Positions 8,037-16,797 of a stretch of DNA of 64,000 nucleotides are shown here, piece after piece. The position numbers and the translations under genes were made by a program. Positions within the stretch are counted from its first letter, which is position 1. Every line of letters begins with the position of its first letter. Under the pieces are notes generated by a model. The model did not search any database and was not told the DNA's origin. It saw only the letters and a list, made by a program, of their open reading frames with translations. This stretch comes from CAVTJL01 sp963735065 (GTDB lineage Bacteria > Pseudomonadota > Alphaproteobacteria > Geminicoccales > Geminicoccaceae): contig CAVTJL010000004.1 of NCBI GenBank assembly GCA_963735065.1, forward strand, positions 1,426,001-1,490,000, read 5' to 3'.

Positions 8037-9021
8037 ATGATGTCAGATGCCGATCTGTCCTCCGAAGCCATCGCTGGCGCGCTCGCCGCCCAGCAGCATT
8101 GGAACGGTGTGCCGACGATGCTGGCGTGTCCGTACCGGCCGGACATGGGCGATACGGACATCGGGTTAATTGGCTTCCCTGTCTGCACCGGCAACCCGAT
8201 AGAGCGTATGCAGTATCTGGGGCCACGGGCGGTTCGCAATCGGTCGAGCCTTTATCGTCGGGCGCATCGGCAGTGGAAAATCGATCCTTTCGCGATGTGC
8301 CGCGTCAGCGATCTCGGCGATGTGCCGATCCTGAATGCCATGGTGCCAGACCTTCTTGTTGCCGATGCTGAAGCATACTTCCGACGGGTAGACGAGCACG
8401 GCATCATTCCGATCACGGTCGGCGGCGACCATTCCGTTACGACGCCGATCCTGCGGGCGATGCTGGCCCGAGGTCCCGGCGCCAGGGCCCGATCGGCATG
8501 ATCCATCTCGACTGGCATACGGACACGCAACCGCCGTTCGGCGGCACAAGCTATCATGCAGGCGCGGCCTTCAGGATCGGCGTAGAGGAAGGCCTGATCG
8601 ACCCCTGGCGCACGCTGCAGATCGGGCTACAGGGCCCGCTGGCCAGCCTGGACATCGAGAACTGGTCGCGCGAGCACTTCACCGTCATCACGCTGGATGA
8701 CATCCTGGAGCACGGCATCGACTGGCTCGCCGCCGAGACCTTCGCGTCGTCGGCACGGGGCCGACCTATCTCAGCCTGGACCTCGATGTCCTCGATCCGG
8801 CGTACGCGCCCGGGGTTGCCGATCCCGAGGTTGGCGGCCTGACGACGTTGCAGCTCCTCGACTTCATGAACAGGCTGCGCGGAGTCGATCTGGTTGGGGG
8901 AGACGTCGTCTGCCTTTGTCCGCCGCTGGACAACGCGGCACAGACCACGACCCTGGTAGCGAGCGCGGTGATGCTGCAGCTCGTGACGCACATCGCCGAC
9001 TACCGGGCGAGGCACGCCTAA
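8037..9021 (+). pseudogene. Ureohydrolase (agmatinase/arginase family), two frameshifts
   Basis: All catalytic motifs of the binuclear manganese ureohydrolases are present but lie in three reading frames: GGDHSVT in the first (to about 8475), DWHTD and GGTSYHAG in the second (about 8485-8742), and SLDLDVLDPAYAPGV to the stop at 9021 in the third. Each junction is repaired by adding one base, near 8470-8480 and near 8741-8748. The family hydrolyses agmatine, guanidinobutyrate or related guanidino compounds to urea. The usual DAHxD reads DWHTD here. Whether this is decay or sequencing error is open; as written no full enzyme is made. Confidence 0.85.
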
Positions 9022-9362
9022 GACGGTGGAGGCCGTCGTAGAAGGCGGGATCGGCGCGCGGTGGGTCCTCACGCTTGTCTGGCGGGACTGTGCCGGCCTG
9101 ATGGCGGGATGGCGCGGGTGACCCGCGTTCGGGTCAGGCGCATCGCGCGATGGCCAACCGGGCCCGGCCTGGACGAGGAGAGCGCTGGGCGAAACAGGCC
9201 CCGGCTGTAGGAGCGGAGAAATGAGCGGAAAGGAATCTCTGACGGCTCCCTGGCCGGGTCACCGCTCCCAGGCTTGCGCTCCACCCCCATCGCGCGCTCT
9301 TCTGTCGGGCGGGGAAGCGCCGCAGACTGACAAAAGAGCGGGGGCTAAGCGGGAGAGGGAGC
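9022..9362. other. 341-base intergenic region
   Basis: No gene, RNA or clear promoter could be supported. An AGGGAG ribosome site for the next gene lies at about 9356-9361, very close to its ATG. Confidence 0.45.
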
Positions 9363-11055
9363 ATGGAGGGCTCGGGGCTGAGCTATGTCCATGGCGGGTC
9401 CGAGGTGCCGCTGATCGGCGAGACGATCGGGGTGCATGTGGCCAAGGCGGCGGCGCGGTGGGGCGAGCGGCCGGCGCTGATCGTGCGCGACCAGGGTGTC
9501 AGGTGGAGCTATGCGGAGCTGCTGCAGCGGGCGGATGCGTTCGCGGCGGGGCTTTTGGCGCTGGGGCTCGAGCCCGGGGAGCGGGTGGGGATCTGGTCGC
9601 CCAACAATGCCGAGTGGGTCGTCACGCAGATCGCGACGGCGCGGGCGGGGCTCGTGCTCGTCAACATCAACCCGGCCTACCGGGTGCACGAGCTCGAGTA
9701 CGCGCTGAAGAAGGTCGGGTGCAGGGCGCTGATCCTGGCGAGCCGGTTCAAGACCAGCGACTATCCGGCGATGCTGGGCGAGCTGGCGCCGGAGCTGGCG
9801 AGGTCGCACCCCGGGCGGCTGGAGGCGGCGCGGCTGCCGGATCTGCAGGCTCGTCGTGCAGATCGGCGGGGCCGTGCCGGGTGCCCTGCCCTTCGCCGAG
9901 GTGGCGGCGGTGGGCGGGCCGGTGCAGCGGGCGCGGCTGGCCGAGCTGCAGGAGCAGCTGCAGTTCGACGATCCGATCAACATCCAGTTCACGAGCGGGA
10001 CGACGGGGCTGCCGAAAGGCGCCACGCTCAGCCATCACAACATCCTGAACAACGGCTTTTTCATCGGCGAGGCGCAGCGGCTGGGGCCCGAGGATTCCGT
10101 CTGTATTCCCGTGCCGCTCTATCATTGCTTCGGGATGGTGCTGGGCAATCTCGCCTGCCTGACGCATGGCAGCGCCATGGTCTATCCGGGGGCGGGCTTC
10201 GATCCGCTGGCCACGCTCGAGACGGTGGCGGAGGAGCGCTGCACGGCGCTCTATGGCGTGCCCACCATGTTCATCGCCGAGCTGGGCCATCCCGAGTTCA
10301 AGCGTTTCGATCTTTCCTCGCTCAGGACGGGCATCATGGCGGGCTCGCCCTGCCCGATCGAGGTGATGCGCAAGGTGGTGGCGGAGATGCACATGGGCGA
10401 GGTGACGATCGCCTACGGCATGACCGAGACGAGCCCGGTGAGCTTCCAGAGCTCGACCGAGGACCCGATCGAGCGGCGGGTGAGCACGGTCGGGCGCATC
10501 CACCCGCATCTCGAGGTCAAGATCGTCGATACTGAAGGAAGGATCGTGCCGCGTGGGGTGCCGGGCGAGCTGTGCACGCGCGGCTACTCGGTGATGCGGG
10601 GCTACTGGGACGAGGAGGAGCTGACGGACGAGGCGATCGATGCGGCGCGCTGGATGCACACCGGCGATCTCGCGACGATCGATGCCCTGGGCTATTGCAA
10701 CATCGTGGGGCGCATCAAGGACATGGTGATCCGCGGCGGCGAGAACGTCTATCCGCGCGAGATCGAGGAGTTCTTGTACTCGCACCCCAAGATCCGGGAC
10801 GTGCAGTGCTTCGGCGTGCCGGACCGCCACTATGGCGAGGAGATCTGTGCCGCCATCATCCTGGTCGAGGGCGAGGAGGCCCAGGAGGAGGAGATCCGCG
10901 CCTTCTGCCGGGAGAAGATCGCGCACTACAAGGTCCCGCGCTATGTGCGCTTCGTCGACAGCTTCCCCACGACGGTGACCGGCAAGGTGCAAAAATACAT
11001 CCTGCGCGCGCAGACGGCGGCCGAGCTGGGGCTCGAGGAGGAGCGCACGGCGTGA
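9363..11055 (+). pseudogene. Acyl-CoA synthetase (AMP-binding), one frameshift
   Basis: An ATP-dependent acid-CoA ligase of about 560 residues once one base is removed. Residues up to about 160 read in the first frame; from about 9850 the protein continues in the second (VVQIGGAVPG...). Removing one G of the GG at 9848-9849 joins them as ...LPDLQ-LVVQIGG, which fits the family. Conserved motifs follow: FTSGTTGLPKGATLSHHN (P-loop), YGMTETSP, TGDLATID and the C-terminal GKVQKY lysine. The family activates fatty or aromatic acids to acyl-CoA; the substrate is not evident. The next gene, a DsbA-fold isomerase, suggests aromatic or fatty acid catabolism, weakly. Confidence 0.87.
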
Positions 11056-11135
11056 CCTTCTGCGCGTTGACCGGCGGGTGCTGGCGATGGTTACCTCGAC
11101 CAATTGCCGGCCCCTGCCCCGGAGCGCCATCTCGA

Positions 11136-11738
11136 ATGCCCGATCCGATCGACTTCTATTTCGAGTTCGCCTCGCCCTACGGCTATCTCGCCAGCCTGCA
11201 GATCGACGCCATCGCCGCCGGCCACGGGCGCGAGGTGACGTGGCGGCCGATCATGCTGGGCGCGGCGCTGAAGGCCACGGGCTCGCAGCCCAACGTGAAG
11301 GTGCCGCTCAAAGGGCCCTATCTGCTGCACGATGTGCAACGCTTCGCCCGCCTGCTGGGGGCGCCCTACAAGGAGCCGCCGGTGCTGCCGATGAACTCGC
11401 TGGCAGCGAGCCGCGCCTTCTGGTGGCTCGTGGGCCAGGACGAGGATCTGGCGAAGGGCCTGGCGCAGGCCGTGTTCCACGCCCACTGGGGCCTGGGCCG
11501 CGACATGTCGACCGTCGATCAGGTGGCCGAGGTGGCGACGCCGCTCGGGATCGGCAAGGACGAGCTGGCGGCGGCCTGCGCCGATCCGGCCATCAAGCAG
11601 CGCCTCAAGGACGAGACCGAGCGCTCGATCGCCCGCGGCGCCTTCGGCTCACCGTTTTTCATCATCGATGACGAGCCGTTCTGGGGCGCGGACCGGCTGG
11701 ATCAGGTCGAGCGCTGGCTCGCGTCCGGCGGCTGGTGA
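11136..11738 (+). CDS. 2-hydroxychromene-2-carboxylate isomerase family protein (DsbA fold)
   Basis: 200 residues. The N-terminal IDFYFEFASPYGYLAS is the glutathione-binding strand-loop of kappa-class GST/HCCA isomerases, where Ser (FASPY) replaces the thioredoxin Cys. The C-terminal GAFGSPFFIIDDEPFWGADRL is the conserved cis-Pro loop and tail. Members isomerise hydroxychromene carboxylate in naphthalene breakdown, but many have other or unknown roles. ATG 11136 gives the family length; the frame is open further upstream over the end of the synthetase gene. It ends 22 bases from the convergent TPR gene. Confidence 0.88.
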   Translation: MPDPIDFYFEFASPYGYLASLQIDAIAAGHGREVTWRPIMLGAALKATGSQPNVKVPLKGPYLLHDVQRFARLLGAPYKEPPVLPMNSLAASRAFWWLVGQDEDLAKGLAQAVFHAHWGLGRDMSTVDQVAEVATPLGIGKDELAAACADPAIKQRLKDETERSIARGAFGSPFFIIDDEPFWGADRLDQVERWLASGGW

Positions 11739-11760
11739 GGGCGTAGAGCCGGGAGCGGCT

Positions 11761-13140
11761 TCAGCGCGCCGCCTCGGCGAGGTGGCCGCCGGCTGGGGCC
11801 AGGAGCCCGGCGATGCGCGAGCGGCCCCGGGCGAGCCGGGCCCGAACGAGGCCCACAAAGCCGTCCTCGCGCTTGAGCCGTCCGCGCACGGCCAGCACAC
11901 CCTCGAGGCCGGAACGGTCGCCGGCGCGGGCGGCCAGGAGCGCCATCTCGCGCACGAAGACGTCGCGCTGGGCGTTGCTGCCGCCGAGGCCGCGGAGCCT
12001 GCCTGCCAGCCGGGCGAGGTCGGGGGCTGCCTGACGGGGCCTGGGGCGGGCCAGCAGCGCCCGGGCGAGCGGCAGACCCACCTCGCGCGCGACCCGGGCC
12101 TGGTCGTCGCTGCCTCTGGCGCGCTGGCGCAGCCCTTCCAGGATCTCCTGCGCGGCATCCAGCCGATCCGAGCCCACGAGCGCCATGAGATGGTGGAGGC
12201 TGGCGAAGACGAGGGTCAGGTCGTGGCGCCGACGCACGGCGAGCTCGGCCAGCTCGGCCCAGCGGTGGCCTACCTCGACACCCTCCTCCTCGAGCCGGAC
12301 CAGGAGCGAGACGGCGTTGGCGACGTCGCGGAAATCATCGGTCGGCCGGGGCCGCACCTCGCGGTCGTAGAGCTCGAGCGCCACCTCGGGCGCGCCGCGC
12401 GCCAGCCAGAACAACGCCAGGTGCCAGGCGAGGTGAAAGGAGAAGTTGTTGCAGCCGGTCCAGGTGGGCCGCGAGGCGTCGAGCCAGGCGACACCCTCGC
12501 CCACCCTGCCCTCCATCTCGAGCACGTGCGCCACGGCGTGGATGCCCCAGGCATCGGCGGGCTCATGGGCGACGGCGGCCCGACCGACGCGCTCGGCATC
12601 GCGGTAGGCGCCGCTCTCCTCGAGCGCGAAGGCGTGGCAGCCGAGGAGGAAGCCGTAGCCCGGCATGGCAGGCGACCAGGCCTCGAGCGTGCGACCCATC
12701 GTGCGCAGCATGGCGGGGCCGTCGCCGCACATGAACTGGAGACCGTGACAGAGCTTGGCCGCGAGGAAGTCGTCGGGGCGAGCCGCCAGATGATCGGCGA
12801 GCCCATCGGCTGCAGCCTGCAGGCCACCCGCCGCCGCGCGCTCGAGGGCACCGACGAGGACGTGCTCGGTGGGACTGCCGCCGCGGCGGACCATGGCGCC
12901 CTGCGCATCGGCGAGGCAGGCCTTTGCCGCCTCCATCGTCTCGGAGCGGGCCAGCATGACGGCGCCCAGGCCCTTGAGGGCGCGGGCCGCCACGAGGTCC
13001 GGATCGTGCGCCAGCGCCTCATCGAGCCGGGCGCCCGCTTCCGGACGATGCGCCGCGATCGCCAGGACGGCGGCCTCGAAGGCCTGCACGGCCTGGGCGT
13101 TGGTCGCTGTGTGCTGCCCGGCGAATCGATCGAGGATCAT
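11761..13140 (-). CDS. Tetratricopeptide repeat protein, TTC38-like
   Basis: 459 residues, entirely helical in appearance with repeated TPR-like Ala/Leu pairs. The middle part (PGYGFLLGCHAFALEESGAY, DAWGIHAVAHVLEMEGR, WHLALFWLARG) matches the bacterial TTC38-like family. No signal peptide, so cytoplasmic. Start ATG 13140 is preceded by AAGGAG; the frame runs about 100 bases further upstream without a better site. It is divergent from marC and convergent with the isomerase, so probably monocistronic. Molecular role is unknown beyond protein-protein contact. Confidence 0.85.
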   Translation of the reverse strand: MILDRFAGQHTATNAQAVQAFEAAVLAIAAHRPEAGARLDEALAHDPDLVAARALKGLGAVMLARSETMEAAKACLADAQGAMVRRGGSPTEHVLVGALERAAAGGLQAAADGLADHLAARPDDFLAAKLCHGLQFMCGDGPAMLRTMGRTLEAWSPAMPGYGFLLGCHAFALEESGAYRDAERVGRAAVAHEPADAWGIHAVAHVLEMEGRVGEGVAWLDASRPTWTGCNNFSFHLAWHLALFWLARGAPEVALELYDREVRPRPTDDFRDVANAVSLLVRLEEEGVEVGHRWAELAELAVRRRHDLTLVFASLHHLMALVGSDRLDAAQEILEGLRQRARGSDDQARVAREVGLPLARALLARPRPRQAAPDLARLAGRLRGLGGSNAQRDVFVREMALLAARAGDRSGLEGVLAVRGRLKREDGFVGLVRARLARGRSRIAGLLAPAGGHLAEAAR

Positions 13141-13438
13141 CTCTTGCTCCTTGCGGGCCGGACAAAGCCGATCCGGGCGTGTCCGGCCCCCCAGATATCC
13201 GGGCATCCGGCCCGAATTTCCGCTCACGGGCGCGCGAGACACGCTTCTGTGACCGGCCGCGAAGGGCGGGCACGCGGCCCAGCCGGGCCGAATGCCGGCG
13301 CGAGCGTCCGAGGCCGCAGGGGGTGTTCGAAGCCGCGAAGGCTTGCTAGCCAGGAGCCGACATGACCGCCAGACGGCCCTGGCGCCGGTCGCGAAGAAGA
13401 GCGCGTGGTCGACGAAGATATCGTGAGGACGGGGCGCG

Positions 13439-14068
13439 ATGTGGTGGTTCCAGGATCTCGTCTACGACTTCCTGACGATCCTGGTTGTCATGAATCCCCT
13501 CATCGTGTTGCCCATCTTCATCGGGCTGACGGCGGGCCACGATCCTGCGACACGCCGGCGGATCGCCGGTGCCATGACGCTGGTGGCCTTCATCGTGCTG
13601 CTCGCCCTCATCTGCATCGGCCAGATCACGATCGACGCGCTGGGCATCTCGCTCAACGCCTTTTCCATCTCGGGCGGCCTCATCCTCTTCATCTTCGCGG
13701 CGCAGCTGGTGATCGGCGAGCAGAGGAGCGCCCCCGAATCCGATGCCGACGCCGCGGACCCGATGCGGCTCGCCGTCTATCCCCTGGCCATACCGGGCCT
13801 CGCCGGGCCCGGCACCATGCTGACGGCGATCCTGAGGACCGACAACACACGCTTCAGCCTTCTCGAGCAGGCCCACACCGCGGCCGCCCTGGCGCTCGTC
13901 CTCGCCGTCACCTACGCGCTGCTTCGCCTGGCGGGGCCGGTCATCCGGGTCATCGGTGAAGGGGGCGCCAACGTGATCCAGCGCATGATGGGCATGATCC
14001 TCGCGGCCTATGCCGTCACCCTGGTCCTGCACGGCATCGCCGGTTGGCTCGGGCTGCCACCGCCTTGA
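13439..14068 (+). CDS. MarC family integral membrane protein
   Basis: 209 residues with six hydrophobic segments. The MNPLIVLPIFIGLT motif in the first span and the AIPGLAGPGTM motif in the third/fourth region are the two inverted halves of the MarC/UPF0056 fold. The family lies in the inner membrane; its transport role is not established and it is not responsible for multidrug resistance despite its name. A GAGGACGGGG stretch precedes ATG 13439. The stop overlaps the next start in a TGATG, so it is co-translated with the MFS transporter. Confidence 0.92.
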   Translation: MWWFQDLVYDFLTILVVMNPLIVLPIFIGLTAGHDPATRRRIAGAMTLVAFIVLLALICIGQITIDALGISLNAFSISGGLILFIFAAQLVIGEQRSAPESDADAADPMRLAVYPLAIPGLAGPGTMLTAILRTDNTRFSLLEQAHTAAALALVLAVTYALLRLAGPVIRVIGEGGANVIQRMMGMILAAYAVTLVLHGIAGWLGLPPP

Positions 14069-15333
14069 TGCGCGGGACCGGCCTCAGGCCCGGTCAGATC
14101 CTGGTCGGGACCATCGGCAACGTGCTCGAATGGTACGACTTCGCCATCTATGGCTTCCTCGCCCCGCTGATCGGCAGGGCGTTCTTTCCTTCCGACGATG
14201 CGACGGCCTCGCTGCTGGCGGCCTACGGCACGCTGGCCGTGGGCTATGCGGCGCGGCCGCTGGGTGCTGTCGTCTTCGGCCATATCGGCGATCGCCTGGG
14301 CCGCAAGCCGGCGCTGATGCTGTCGGTGGCGATGATGGGGGCCGCCACGCTCGCCATCGGGCTTTTGCCGGGGCATGCCGAGCTGGGGATCGCCTCGACC
14401 GTGATCCTCGTGCTGCTGCGCTGCCTGCAGGGCATCTCGGTCGCGGGCGAGTACAGCAACGCCGCCGTCCTGCTGGTCGAGCAGGCGGCACCCACCCGGC
14501 GCGGGCTCGTGGGAAGCTTCGTGGTGGCGAGCGCCAATGTGGGCTTTCTCCTGGGCTCGGCCATGGGTGCTCTCGTGGGCAGCATGCTGGGCGAGGAAGC
14601 CATGGCCGCCTGGGGCTGGCGCGTTCCTTTCGTCATTGGTGCTGCCATCGCCGTCTATGCGCTGCTCCTACGCAGGGGGCTGACGGAATCACCCGCGATG
14701 CGCGGCTCACCCGAGCTGCCGGGCCTGCCCGCGCTCGAGGCGGCTCGTGATCACTGGCGCGAGATCCTGCGGATCATCTGCCTGATCCTGCCGACGGCGG
14801 TGACCTACTATGTCGTCTTCGTCTACGGCTCCGCCGAGCTCACCCAGCGGCTGGGCCTCTCGACGGGCGAGGCCCTGAGCCTCGGCACCCTGGCGCTCGT
14901 CCTCCTGGTGCTGATCCCGCCGGCCGCGGGGATGCTCGCCGACCGGGTAGGCCGCAGGCCCGTCCTCTTCCTCGTCACCGGTGCTGGGGTGCTGCTCACC
15001 TGGCCGCTCTGGCTGGCGCTGCAGCAGGGCAGCATGGGCTGGATCCTCGTGGCCCTGCTCGGCTTTGCCCTCATCAACGGGGTGGGCTGGGCCACCACCG
15101 TGCCGGCCATGGTGGAGCTGCTGCCGGCGGGCGTCCGCTGCAGTGCTGCCGGCATCGCCCTCAATCTCTGTCTCGGCGTCTTCGGCGGCACGACGCCCTG
15201 GCTCGCCACCTATCTGGTCGACCGCACCGGCGACGCCTTCGCGCCGGCCTATTATGTGATGGCGACGGCCGTGCTCGCCTTCGTCGTCGCGCTGCGCATG
15301 CCCGAGATGGCGGGCAAGCCGCTCAGGAGGTAG
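14068..15333 (+). CDS. MFS transporter, metabolite:H+ symporter (MHS) type
   Basis: 421 residues with about twelve membrane segments. GNVLEWYDFAIYGF at the N-terminus and GHIGDRLGRKPAL in loop 2-3 are MHS-family signatures (ProP, KgtP, ShiA); RCLQGISVAGEYSNAAV is the conserved fourth-span motif. It should import an organic acid, osmolyte or similar with protons; the substrate cannot be read. ATG 14068 overlaps the marC stop; a TTG at 14044 is a less likely start. The 3' end overlaps the convergent gene by 11 bases. Confidence 0.9.
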   Translation: MRGTGLRPGQILVGTIGNVLEWYDFAIYGFLAPLIGRAFFPSDDATASLLAAYGTLAVGYAARPLGAVVFGHIGDRLGRKPALMLSVAMMGAATLAIGLLPGHAELGIASTVILVLLRCLQGISVAGEYSNAAVLLVEQAAPTRRGLVGSFVVASANVGFLLGSAMGALVGSMLGEEAMAAWGWRVPFVIGAAIAVYALLLRRGLTESPAMRGSPELPGLPALEAARDHWREILRIICLILPTAVTYYVVFVYGSAELTQRLGLSTGEALSLGTLALVLLVLIPPAAGMLADRVGRRPVLFLVTGAGVLLTWPLWLALQQGSMGWILVALLGFALINGVGWATTVPAMVELLPAGVRCSAAGIALNLCLGVFGGTTPWLATYLVDRTGDAFAPAYYVMATAVLAFVVALRMPEMAGKPLRR

Positions 15334-15922
15334 GTGCCGGGGGCGATCCTTCGCTCTTCGATTTCCGGACCTTCGCCGCGTTGCGGCGGCGCGCGATGCG
15401 GAGCAGGGCCGCGTTGATGGGCTCCTCGTCGATGGTGTCGGGGTCGTAGTCGTCGAGCCACTCCGTCGCGTGGTCGTGCTCGGGATGGGCGGGATCGCGA
15501 ACGGCGTCGAGCAGCTCATAGAAGCCCGGAAGACCGCCGCAGTCCTCGGGCGGCGCGTTGCGCTCGCCCGCCACGTAGCGGGGATAGGAGAGGCCCGGGT
15601 CGCCGGCACGGATGCGCGTGAGGGTCAGCCGGTGCTCCCAGCTGTCGCCGAAGTCGTAGAGGTAGTCGATCCTGGTCTTCGAGGGACGGAGCACGTCGCG
15701 GAGCCGTGCCTTGCCCGCGGCGCTCGGCCCGTAGCGGCGGCCGGCCACCGTGAGCTCCCAGAGATGGTCGTCGAACCACCCCATCGCGGCCTGGACGATA
15801 TGGTGCAGCACCTTGAGCGTCACGGAGGTGGGGACCTCGACCTCGCGCCAGATCAGGGGCTCCGAGCCCACGAGCTCGATGCGCAGGGTGGCGATCTCGT
15901 TGAAGCTGTCGGCGGCGCCCAT
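15323..15922 (-). CDS. pRiA4b ORF-3 family protein
   Basis: 199 residues matching the plasmid pRiA4b ORF-3 family: LRIELVGSEPLIWREVEVP near the start, LHHIVQAAMGWFDDHLWEF-like region, DYLYDFGDSWEHRLTL in the middle and EDCGGLPGFYELL later. The family is widespread on plasmids, in transposons (as the IS1096 passenger TnpR-like protein) and on chromosomes; function is unknown. There is no transposase or inverted repeat around this copy. The C-terminus is basic and Ser-rich. Start ATG 15922. Confidence 0.88.
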   Translation of the reverse strand: MGAADSFNEIATLRIELVGSEPLIWREVEVPTSVTLKVLHHIVQAAMGWFDDHLWELTVAGRRYGPSAAGKARLRDVLRPSKTRIDYLYDFGDSWEHRLTLTRIRAGDPGLSYPRYVAGERNAPPEDCGGLPGFYELLDAVRDPAHPEHDHATEWLDDYDPDTIDEEPINAALLRIARRRNAAKVRKSKSEGSPPAPTS

Positions 15923-16073
15923 GCGGTAAGTCTGTCAGGCGGCCACGCTCGCGTCCAGGCAGGTGCCCGGAGACCGGGTACGCGGCCTTGGCACGCGTCG
16001 CGCAGAAGGTTTATCGAGGCGAGCCGGCGCCAGGGTGCCTGGTGAGGCATGCCGTGCGACGAGGAGACGAAAG

Positions 16074-16673
16074 ATGAAAATCGTTCTGGTGGGAGCGTCG
16101 GGCACGATCGGGAAGGCCGTGGCGGCCGAGCTGGGGGCGCGGCACGAGATCGTGGCCGTCGGCCGCAACAGCGGGGAGGTACAGCTCGACATCACCGATG
16201 CGGCCTCGATCCGGGCGGGGCTCGCGCGCATCGGCAAGTTCGACGCGCTCGTGTCGGCCGCCGGGAAGGTGAAGTTCGCGCCGCTCGACCAGCTCGACGA
16301 GGAAGGCTACGCGGTGGGCCTCAAGGACAAGCTGATGGGACAGGTCAATCTGGTCCTGCTCGGACGGGAGCACATCGCCGACGGCGGCTCCTTCACGCTC
16401 ACCACGGGCGTGCTGAGCCACGACCCGATCCGCGCCGGCAGCTCGGCCTCGATGGTCAACGGCGCGATCGACGCCTTCGTGCGGGCCGCCGCGATCGAGC
16501 TGCCGCGCGGGGTGCGGATCAACGCGGTGAGCCCGGGCGTGATCCTGGAATCGATGCCGGGCTACGCCCCCTTCTTCCGCGGCCACGAGCCGGTGCCGGC
16601 AGCGCGCGCCGCGCTCGCCTACTCCAAGAGCGTCGAGGGGGCGCTCACGGGTCAGGTATTCAGCGTGCTCTGA
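16074..16673 (+). CDS. Short-chain dehydrogenase/reductase, short form
   Basis: 199 residues. The nucleotide-binding GASGTIG (residues 7-13) and the DITDAASI segment indicate an NAD(P)-dependent SDR; VNGAIDAFVRAAAIEL contains the core helix, and INAVSPGVI the post-catalytic loop. The usual YxxxK is not present in that spacing: the Tyr position is occupied by a Met/Val (SASMVNGAIDAF), so this belongs to the atypical SDR group seen in many proteobacteria and may not catalyse normal alcohol oxidation. ATG 16074 follows GGAGACGAA. Confidence 0.85.
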   Translation: MKIVLVGASGTIGKAVAAELGARHEIVAVGRNSGEVQLDITDAASIRAGLARIGKFDALVSAAGKVKFAPLDQLDEEGYAVGLKDKLMGQVNLVLLGREHIADGGSFTLTTGVLSHDPIRAGSSASMVNGAIDAFVRAAAIELPRGVRINAVSPGVILESMPGYAPFFRGHEPVPAARAALAYSKSVEGALTGQVFSVL

Positions 16674-16723
16674 GCCGCCGGCCGCCGGACAGCCACTGCG
16701 GGCCCTCGCGCTGCCGATCCCGC

Positions 16724-16756
16724 CTGGACGCCTGAAATGTTATGGTATAACGTTTC
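16724..16756 (+). promoter_or_regulatory. Zur box overlapping the znuACB promoter
   Basis: The 23-base site at 16734-16756 has arms GAAATGTTAT and ATAACGTTTC around GGT; the arms pair at 9 of 10 positions and closely match the proteobacterial Zur consensus. A -10-like TATAAC (16746-16751) lies inside it with CTGGAC (16724-16729) 16 bases upstream, so bound Zur-zinc would block RNA polymerase. It is 41 bases before the ATG of znuA. This predicts repression when zinc is sufficient. Confidence 0.87.
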
Positions 16757-16797
16757 TTTCGACAGGAACGACAGGCGCTCAGCGTGGGGGATCGTCG

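Noticed and set aside
15323..15922. A transposon remnant suggested by the pRiA4b ORF-3 / IS1096 passenger family name
   Set aside because: No transposase, inverted repeats or composition change around it; the family is common on chromosomes.
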